From: Epiperipatus broadwayi
Taxonomy: Eukaryota > Onychophora > Udeonychophora > Euonychophora > Peripatidae
DNA: 64,000 nt
Reading direction: 5' to 3'
Assembly: GCA_028023455.1 (NCBI GenBank)
Contig: JAQFVV010006199.1
Location: 3,682,646 to 3,746,645, forward strand
In this document: in pieces, positions 61,100 to 64,000 of the stretch
How the letters are laid out: each line of letters starts with the position of its first letter
How positions within the stretch are numbered: position 1 is the first letter of the stretch
The notes under the pieces: generated by a model
Seen by the model: only the letters and a program-made list of their open reading frames with translations
Told to the model about the DNA's origin: nothing
The model's database searches: none
Made by a program: the position numbers and the translations under genes

Positions 61100-62003
61100 A
61101 TAGTAGAATTGAATTTCAAAATTAGAAATTGTGACGTAATGAACTTAAAATATTATTTAAAATATTGCTTTTAAATAAATTATTATTTTATTAAAACTAT
61201 TTAAACATTTAAAATAACTTTTAAAATAACTTTTAATAACTTATTCCATTTCTTAATATTCAATTTATCTCTTTTTATTTAAATAAAATATTTAATTTTT
61301 ATATATCTGTATTCGTCTTTATTACATTACTTAAAACATTATATATGATAGTTAACTTAATGTTTAATACTATTTACTTTTATGATAGGCAATAATTCTA
61401 TCCAATTCTATAATATAACTTTTAAAATATTTTAAACTTTCTTATTATTTCAAACAAGCGTGTGTGTGATAGTATACATTAAAAATCACCTGATTATAAC
61501 TTTGACAGACGATTTTCAATCTATTTCTCTGCCTAGATTTATATAATTGATACACTTATTATATTATATAATATAATTATAAAATTTGGAAGAACAATTT
61601 AGAAAATATAGAATTAAATACAATTCTCACCATCATAAAGTTTATTTTTAAAATATACTATATTAATTTTTGTTTATTAAATATGATTATAAATTTAAAC
61701 ACTGTATTTATTAACTTATCAGTTTTAAACTATTAAAATTGAATTTATTAAATATACTTTTAATTATTTACAGCTGTGTTATTTAATATGGCCAGCTTTT
61801 ACAACCATATGCAACAATATTTTAAGCTTTACATAACCATTTTTTAAATGATTTTATACTATGTATTTGCTTTAGCCTCAAATTGTACTTTACAGATATA
61901 ATTGAATTAATACAATTACCATATTAAAAGAACATATTCTAAATTTAAAATTTTTTAGTAATTGACTGTTATGAACTATTACCAACCTATAGAAAAGGGC
62001 ACA
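61100..62003 (-). other. Possible 3' LTR (U3 side) of Ty3/gypsy remnant
   Basis: Minus-strand polypurine tract TTGGAAGGAGGAGG (62020-62007), 195 bp after the integrase stop, is followed by a TGTGCCC-type LTR start at 62003. The other end of the LTR is not identified; the CCAAT/TATA cluster at 61020-61050 may be its promoter. Confidence 0.35.
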
Positions 62004-62213
62004 TAACCTCCTCCTTCCAATAAAAATTTTAAATTAAACATCTATCTTAATATTTACTCTATCCATTGATACTTAATATCTTTATCACTTGCTATAACCA
62101 AATTCTATCTTGTACTACTGAAATATACAAAAATATACTGTTTTTAATACAAACCTATAAAATATTTGGACATTACACTCAGAATCTCAACTAGAAATAT
62201 TAGAAAAAATTTT

Positions 62214-62510
62214 CTACACTTCTGATGGGTATGGGATTAGACTCCTAGCATTGTACATCCCTTTTTCACCATCTGGTGTAGTCAACATGAAAGCATTTTC
62301 TCCTACTTTGCTAAAAATCTTATATGGACCCTCGTATAACTCAAGAAATTTCTTAAATTGATTTCTTTGAAGGTTGCTAACATTTTAAAGTTTTATATTT
62401 GTTCTATAAAAAATAAGGTTATAATATATTTTTTAAATATATGTCTTCTTTAAGAATTATTTGTCTTAATCATTAGTAAATTTCTTTTCTAAATCTACTT
62501 TAATTCTCTC
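62214..62510 (-). pseudogene. Ty3/gypsy integrase C-terminal fragment, minus strand
   Basis: Minus translation reads RIKVDLEKKFTND, then after stops IFYRTN, VSNLQRNQFKKFLELYEGPY, and further on VGENAFMLTTPDGEKGMYNA and RSLIPYPSE before the stop at 62216-62214. The order LYEGPY-I, then G--YN-RSL-PY is the usual C-terminal end of Ty3/gypsy integrase. At least four in-frame stops (for example at about 62466 and 62457) and loss of the catalytic core mean it is dead. Its reading frame is shifted relative to the ORF at 62495-63370 within a (GA)n run at 62505-62512. Confidence 0.75.
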
Positions 62511-64000
62511 TCGACTTCCTTAAGTCTCACCTTAGCTTTTCCTATCTTCTTTCCTTTATTAAGATTATTCTTAAGAAAATCTGTCATGAATTTCTCATGC
62601 TTTAGACATTTAAGTCTTACTTTTATCTTGCTTATATCTCTATTCTGATTAAATTTTTCTCTTATAAATTCACTATTAGGTATCAAGTTTCTAATTCCTT
62701 TAAACAATATTTCTTTAGAAATATCAAATTGTAAACGAATATTTCTATCATTAACACTACATTTAGGTATCACATCTTGCATTTTATTTTTAAATTTATT
62801 ACTACTTTTATCAATAATTTTTGGTAACTCATGTTCCAACAACTTTAAATACTTTTGCTCTGAAGAGATAAACTTTATCCCTGTAGATTTACCAAATCTT
62901 TTGTCATCAATATAATATTTTTTAAAACTATTAAGTTGATCTATAGTTCTTTCACCAACTAATCTTTCATAGGATTTACTCACTCCTATCATTTCATTAG
63001 TCAATTCAAAATATTCTTTGGGATTTTTCAATATTCTTCTGTATATTTCATTCCTACCATTAACTATTTCAATAGATTTTTTATGAATCTTCTTTTCTTC
63101 ATAAATCATTTCATTATCTATAATAGTTTTTTCAACAAATAACTTGGTTTCTTTACTAACTAATTTAATATAAGACTCATCTTTTTTAAATTCATTATCT
63201 GCTATCTTAACAAATGATACATCATTATATCTATCTTTATCTCCTAATTTAACAGAATCTATGTTTTCTGCTGTCAAATTACTACATAAGTTAATATCTT
63301 TATTAACTATCTCAATGAATTGTGGATTTTCTTCATCTACAGTGTCTACAATTTCTTTGTCATCTATCACATTTTCACTAATTAAATTAATAAATTATTT
63401 ATTCTTCTCCGAATCTGTATTAATTATTTCAACAGATTTACTACTTATTTCATGAGATACTTTCTTACTTACTATCTTTTCCTCCAAGTTTTGTATCCCT
63501 AAATCTTTTAATTTTCCCATTACTTCCTTTTGAACTTCCTCTTTGATACTTATTTTAGTCTGAACTACCTCTTCCTTAATAATTTTAATTTCTTCATTAA
63601 TATGATTTATATTACTCTTTACTTCATAGATTTCACTTTTTACACTTAAATTATAACTCTCTATTTTCTGATCTAACTTACTATTATTTAGTTGACATCG
63701 GACAATAGATTCTTCTATTTGAGTTTTAAATTTTTTTACTGCTCTTTCTGAAAATTCAGAAAATTTTCTCTTCAACAACTTTTGATTTCTGTCTTCTATT
63801 TGCATTATTTCTTCCTTTAAAGAATCAATAGCCTTTTCATTGTTATCAAATTTTAAATCCAAATTATTAAATTTATCTTGTACTTCCACCTTAAAATCTT
63901 CTACCGTCTTACAGGTTTCATTAAGTTTTTGATTCATACTTTCTACACAAGTTCTGATTTCATTACTATTTTTATCCACATTTTCACTAAGAGATTCTAA
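62495..64000 (-). pseudogene. Coiled-coil ORF (gag-like?) with one stop, open at window edge
   Basis: Two minus-strand reading frames (63979-63395 and 63370-62495) are in the same frame and separated by a single TAA at 63397-63395 and eight further codons. Both nominal starts are GTG and the frame stays open to the window edge, so the true start lies outside. The first ~190 residues are rich in E, K, I, N and L with heptad-like spacing (SLKEEIMQIEDRNQKLLKRK), a likely coiled coil. The second part is acidic then basic, ending in AKVRLKEVERELK. Next to integrase remnants it is best read as the gag-like start of a Ty3/gypsy element joined to its integrase end by an internal deletion. No zinc knuckle, protease or RT is seen. 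Confidence 0.55.

Overview
The window is a very AT-rich piece of an animal (most likely invertebrate) nuclear genome. By eye it is only about a fifth to a quarter G+C, it is full of (TA)n, (TAA)n and poly-A tracts, and no strand carries a prokaryotic-style run of genes. Diverged tRNA-derived SINEs, RTE-type LINEs, Penelope-like elements with GIY-YIG remnants, Ty3/gypsy debris and fold-back MITEs all point to a metazoan. I cannot name the species. I see no complete host protein-coding gene; a few short exon-like segments with plausible splice sites are listed at low confidence.

Layout. 0-5.5 kb: an old 1.2-kb segmental duplication, two tRNA-SINEs and two fold-back elements. 5.5-17 kb: AT-rich DNA with a pure (TAA)90 array, a hammerhead-like motif at 12.85 kb and two RTE LINE fragments. 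17-25 kb: a dense transposon graveyard holding two minus-strand LINE 3' ends, a Penelope-like element split by an RTE LINE, a second Penelope GIY-YIG fragment, and a head-to-tail dimer of hammerhead-bearing units. 25-33 kb: further hammerhead units, a young SINE with a 12-bp target duplication, and an RTE fragment. 33-36 kb: a less decayed segment with an LTR candidate and a nearly perfect palindrome. 36-40 kb: an RTE LINE with endonuclease and RT remnants, split by a 600-bp fold-back element. 40-48 kb: a piggyBac-like MITE, two RTE 3' tails and a hammerhead-bearing repeat. 48-56 kb: decayed minisatellite, an inverted hammerhead pair and a 1.34-kb TIR element. 56-57 kb: three hammerhead units with intact cores. 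57-64 kb: long AT-rich DNA ending in a decayed Ty3/gypsy element (coiled-coil ORF plus integrase C-terminus) on the minus strand.

The most interesting signal is a set of up to thirteen hammerhead-ribozyme motifs at eight loci (two of the thirteen weak). They sit in ~380-450-bp repeat units of several sequence families. The core residues recur while helices I, II and III differ between families yet still pair, and helix III is palindromic or decayed-palindromic in nearly all of them. This is the signature of type I hammerheads of Penelope-like elements and animal retrozymes. Most of these units also share a conserved ~30-nt block outside the ribozyme, most loci contain head-to-tail and/or head-to-head copies, and most abut (TA)n tracts. 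The Penelope RT and GIY-YIG remnants nearby are plausible relatives of their mobilising machinery.
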